A stretch of 64,000 nucleotides of DNA from Zymoseptoria tritici IPO323 (taxonomy: Eukaryota > Ascomycota > Dothideomycetes > Mycosphaerellales > Mycosphaerellaceae): assembly GCF_000219625.1 (NCBI RefSeq), contig NC_018218.1, forward strand, positions 5,022,001 to 5,086,000. Reading direction: 5' to 3'. Position numbers and translations under genes: made by a program. This document shows, in pieces, positions 61,321-64,000 of the stretch (positions within the stretch are counted from its first letter, which is position 1; the number at the start of each line of letters is the position of its first letter). The notes beneath the pieces were generated by a model that saw only the letters and a list, made by a program, of their open reading frames with translations, searched no databases and was not told the origin of the DNA.

Positions 61321-62376
61321 CAGAAAGTATTTCTTATAAATTGAAATGAAACTTTCTTGCCGGTCTCGTATATCGCATTGCACAGTTCCATCCCACACGT
61401 GTTGAAAGGTCTTTGTGCTGCACCGTCGGATGCTTGTTTCATAACGCCGTCTTGCGGTCCCGCCTCAAATCATCGATGATCTTGACAGATGTCTCTGGCG
61501 TTTTCTGCTTTGTGTATACGTCTAATAACGATGGTGCTCCGCCAACAGCGAAATTTGTCCCGGGGATGAGCGGAGGAGACCTCCGCGGACCCTGAACTCA
61601 ATTCCAACTTTTGCTCTGTGTCTACCACGCCGAGTATATCTGACGCTGGGTGTATCTGGCGCTGGGTGTATATACTGAAGATGTTAGGTTGCCAAAGACA
61701 CCAGGCTGCCGGCTTCCTCGGTCTCTTTTCCGAACCTCATGGCATCGAACACGCCAAAGCGCACGCCAACCCGAACTGTACGAGCCTCACGACGCCGCCC
61801 ATATCCAGAACCCAACCCAGACCCGTGATTTCAGCAATATCGGCCAGGTAGTACCGCAGTCGGTTTACGAGGAACGACGTGTGTTGTGAACAGTCAACCG
61901 GTCCGAAGACATGTCACCAAGAAAGAGACTTTGTATGCATCTGTACCTTGTCCCGGGGCGTGAGCGGGAAAGACACAGTACAATGGACGGCCGCTAATAC
62001 GAGGCGCTGCGGAATACTGCCAACACGAACAATCATCACAAGGACCTTAAAACAACCTGAGTAGACGGAGAGGGTGAATCAACCAAATTTCGTTCTCGAA
62101 TACAAGTCAGATACCGAGAGCCTCCAGTGCCCACCCAAAGGCAGAAGACTGATGACCCTCTGCGTCCGACACGAGTCTCCAGCACCCACCCCTTGAGGCG
62201 AGGACTGATGACCCTTTGCATGCAAGCGACGATTGTCAAGCTGTGTAAGGGCAGGCTCGGCCTGAGATATCGAGCGATCGCTCGTATCAACGTGGACATC
62301 GGTCCTCACAGGCTCGGCCTAGTGCAGTGGACATCGGTCCTCACAGGCTCGGCCTTATGTGGTAGTTGGCAACTAC
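61321..62376. other. Intergenic with short direct repeats at its right end
   Basis: No supported gene. Small direct repeats occur near 61640 (CTGGGTGTAT twice) and at 62292-62355 (listed separately). Confidence 0.4.
62292..62355 (+). repeat. Two tandem copies of a 29-bp phrase, period 35 bp
   Basis: GTGGACATCGGTCCTCACAG followed by GCTCGGCCT occurs at 62292-62320 and 62327-62355, separated by six bases. A pair of longer imperfect copies (GACTGATGACCCTYTGC) precedes it near 62150-62215. Confidence 0.75.
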
Positions 62377-63594
62377 CTACGAAGCTGAATCTGATGCTTC
62401 CTCCACCATCAGGTCGGTCTCTGCGATTCGGCGACATTGTTCGTTGCGCTTCCGGCACCATTCTTTGGCTGCAACAAGCGCATTGTCTGCCTTCTTCGAC
62501 ACTCCATACCAGGACTGGTAGCATGGCCGGCAAATGAACGAGAAACCTGGCAGTGTCTTCAATCCAGGAACATTGCAGTCGGCCCACTTGGCGACTGTTT
62601 CTCCAGCCTTCTTCTCTGGACACGTTGGACAACTGAGCGACCCTTGCGCATCGGAAATCTGGCGAATCCTTTCTTCTCTTGCCATTGCATGAGAGCCCTT
62701 CTCTGTGCTTTCTCGCTTGTGGTTGGCAAACTTAACAGCACCCTCGACAGTGTCACCAAAATGGTTCTTGCTCTTGCCATCGGTGTGATGCCAGCTGTTG
62801 TGGCAATGCTCATCGATATACAACGTACTCGAGAATCCTGGCAATGTGCATGGTCTCCATGCTACTTCTGCTTTTTTCGTCTTGCCCTGTGGATCAGTCC
62901 AGTCGACCTGGCAAATTGGACATACGTTGCGTTGGCAGTCCCGGATCTGGTGTCGCTTCGCGTCCCCCGGTCGATCGAACGCCGCTGCCTCGTCGTCTTC
63001 GATGCTAGCAAGCTGTGGCTCGGCGATTTCTTGTGCTTGAGCATTGCTGCTCTCGGCCTGGTCGGCGATCGTAGGCTCGTTCGAAAGGGAGAAGGAACTC
63101 TTCTGCTGCGAGGACTCGATCAGGCCGGTAGGATCGAGTGTCTGGACCGCAGGCGTCTTGCCGTTGCTGTCACAAGCGACAGCGTCAATGTCTGGCGACT
63201 CGGATGCAGACGGGAAAGCGCTAGAGTTCGATACTAAAAGATCGACATCAGCAGTCTCATCTTCGACTAGGACCGTCGGAGAACCTTTCCATCGCTTTGG
63301 TTCTGGAGCATGTATGCTCTCGCAGTCTGCAAAGTCGTCTGCTATTTCACCGGTCTGGAACAACCCTGTTGTGACAAGTTGGGATGGTCTGGACTCTGGT
63401 ACGACGGTAGAAACCCGCTTGAACCGCTTGAAAACTGGTCTCTTCGCTGGAGTGTGAACTTTCGCAGGATCGCTGCTGTCGCCGTCGACGTCGGTTGCAG
63501 GGAGCTGCGGAATGGGCTGCGACTCGATTCTTGATTGTTCGTTGCGCGGGAGCTGGTTCGGTCGCGTAAGCTTGAATGATGGATTGCGTTGCAT
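62377..63594 (-). CDS. Hypothetical protein with a duplicated Cys-rich (CPxC...C) motif
   Basis: Intronless, 405 codons from ATG at 63594; the open frame extends 14 codons further but has no earlier ATG. Residues 1-215 are Ser/Pro/acid-rich and probably disordered, with a basic cluster 'KRPVFKRFKR' that could be a nuclear signal. Two related Cys motifs follow. The first (from about 225) is 'CPICQVDW', later 'WRPCTLPGF', 'HCHNSW'. The second (from about 322) is 'CPTCPEKK', later 'WADCNVPG', 'LPGFSFICRPCYQSW'. The shared pattern CPxC...W-x2-C-x-[LV]-PG...C-x2-SW suggests two zinc-binding modules from a duplication. No known family is recognised. Nuclear location is inference. Confidence 0.7.
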   Translation of the reverse strand: MQRNPSFKLTRPNQLPRNEQSRIESQPIPQLPATDVDGDSSDPAKVHTPAKRPVFKRFKRVSTVVPESRPSQLVTTGLFQTGEIADDFADCESIHAPEPKRWKGSPTVLVEDETADVDLLVSNSSAFPSASESPDIDAVACDSNGKTPAVQTLDPTGLIESSQQKSSFSLSNEPTIADQAESSNAQAQEIAEPQLASIEDDEAAAFDRPGDAKRHQIRDCQRNVCPICQVDWTDPQGKTKKAEVAWRPCTLPGFSSTLYIDEHCHNSWHHTDGKSKNHFGDTVEGAVKFANHKRESTEKGSHAMAREERIRQISDAQGSLSCPTCPEKKAGETVAKWADCNVPGLKTLPGFSFICRPCYQSWYGVSKKADNALVAAKEWCRKRNEQCRRIAETDLMVEEASDSAS

Positions 63595-63714
63595 TTTGGC
63601 GCTTGATCGTGGCGAGAGAATTTGACAGCTTTGCACGTTTGGATGTCAAGATTTCAGAGTCGAGTCTACATGCTAAGGGGAAGTTGCTGGATGCCCAGGT
63701 CGAGGTAGGTCCGC

Positions 63715-64000
63715 GATGCATAAAGTAGGAACGAAACTAACAAGGCTTTGGTCACGCCAAACGTCGCGGGCTCCTGCGCTGCCTCAAGTCGATCAAGATG
63801 CATAAAGTAGGAACGAAACCAACAAGGCTTTGGTCACGCCAAACGTCGCGGGCTCCTGCGCTGCCTCAAGTCGATCAAGATGCATAAAGTAGGAACGAAA
63901 CCAACAAGGCTTTGGTCACGCCAAACGTCGCGGGCTCCTGCGCTGCCTCAAGTCGATCAAGATGCATAAAGTAGGAACGAAACCAACAAGGCTTTGGTCA
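63715..64000 (+). repeat. 82-bp tandem repeat, at least 3.5 copies, running off the window
   Basis: Units start GATGCATAAAGTAGGAACGA at 63715, 63797, 63879 and 63961, an exact 82-bp period. The copies differ only at one base seen in the first unit (AACTAAC versus AACCAAC). The array continues past base 64000. It is GC-richer than the transposon and shows no coding potential. Confidence 0.95.

Overview
The window looks like nuclear DNA of a filamentous ascomycete, most likely a dothideomycete. The evidence is many short GT-AG introns (about 42-75 nt), a full alpha-1,3-glucan synthase, a secreted catalase-peroxidase, an eqolisin (G1) peptidase, fungal P450s, Kex2-type secreted mini-proteins, and one AT-rich transposon block with C-to-T type decay. 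Assignment below phylum is inference. I saw no rRNA, tRNA or CRISPR array.

Layout. 0-5.3 kb: the 3' part of a mitochondrial ribosomal protein gene (uS11m), a defensin-patterned secreted peptide, a kinase-like/PHD-finger protein, and a second secreted Cys-rich peptide. 5.9-12 kb: a secreted catalase-peroxidase, a decayed metallopeptidase gene and a hypothetical fragment. 13-19.4 kb: ERG6 sterol C24-methyltransferase and two divergently transcribed P450 genes, possibly a small sterol or terpenoid-modifying group. 20.3-25.8 kb: an 8-exon gene for a NO VEIN-like GHKL-ATPase/DUF3883 protein. 25.9-28.1 kb: a tandemly duplicated relic of the ERG6 5' end, an eqolisin peptidase and a tiny secreted protein. 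28.75-35.71 kb: one AT-rich element with 19-bp perfect terminal inverted repeats and a 10-bp direct repeat on both flanks. 36.7-38.1 kb: acyl-CoA dehydrogenase. 41.4-49.1 kb: alpha-1,3-glucan synthase. 49.6-51.4 kb: aldehyde dehydrogenase. 52.2 kb: an 8-Cys secreted protein. 53.5-58.9 kb: a secreted carboxylesterase and a GH3 beta-glucosidase transcribed divergently. 59.8-61.3 kb: a histone H3 relic, a CCHC zinc-knuckle gene and a polyubiquitin relic packed head to tail. 62.4-63.6 kb: a protein with a duplicated Cys motif. 63.7 kb to the edge: an 82-bp tandem repeat.

The most unusual content is inside the 7-kb element. Its left half holds a 264-codon gene that reads open only if ten introns of 49-77 nt are removed. 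Those introns resemble one another strongly, sharing a 3' core close to GCTRACCTTATTACAG and the words TAACATTA and TTATCGCTAAC. Similar 48-60 nt segments occur in the opposite orientation in the right half, where reading frames run on the minus strand. This looks like a family of related introns (introner-like) concentrated in one mobile element. Host introns in the same window do not share the consensus.

All splice models were derived by hand from GT/GC...AG sites, reading frame and recognised protein families. No search was run.
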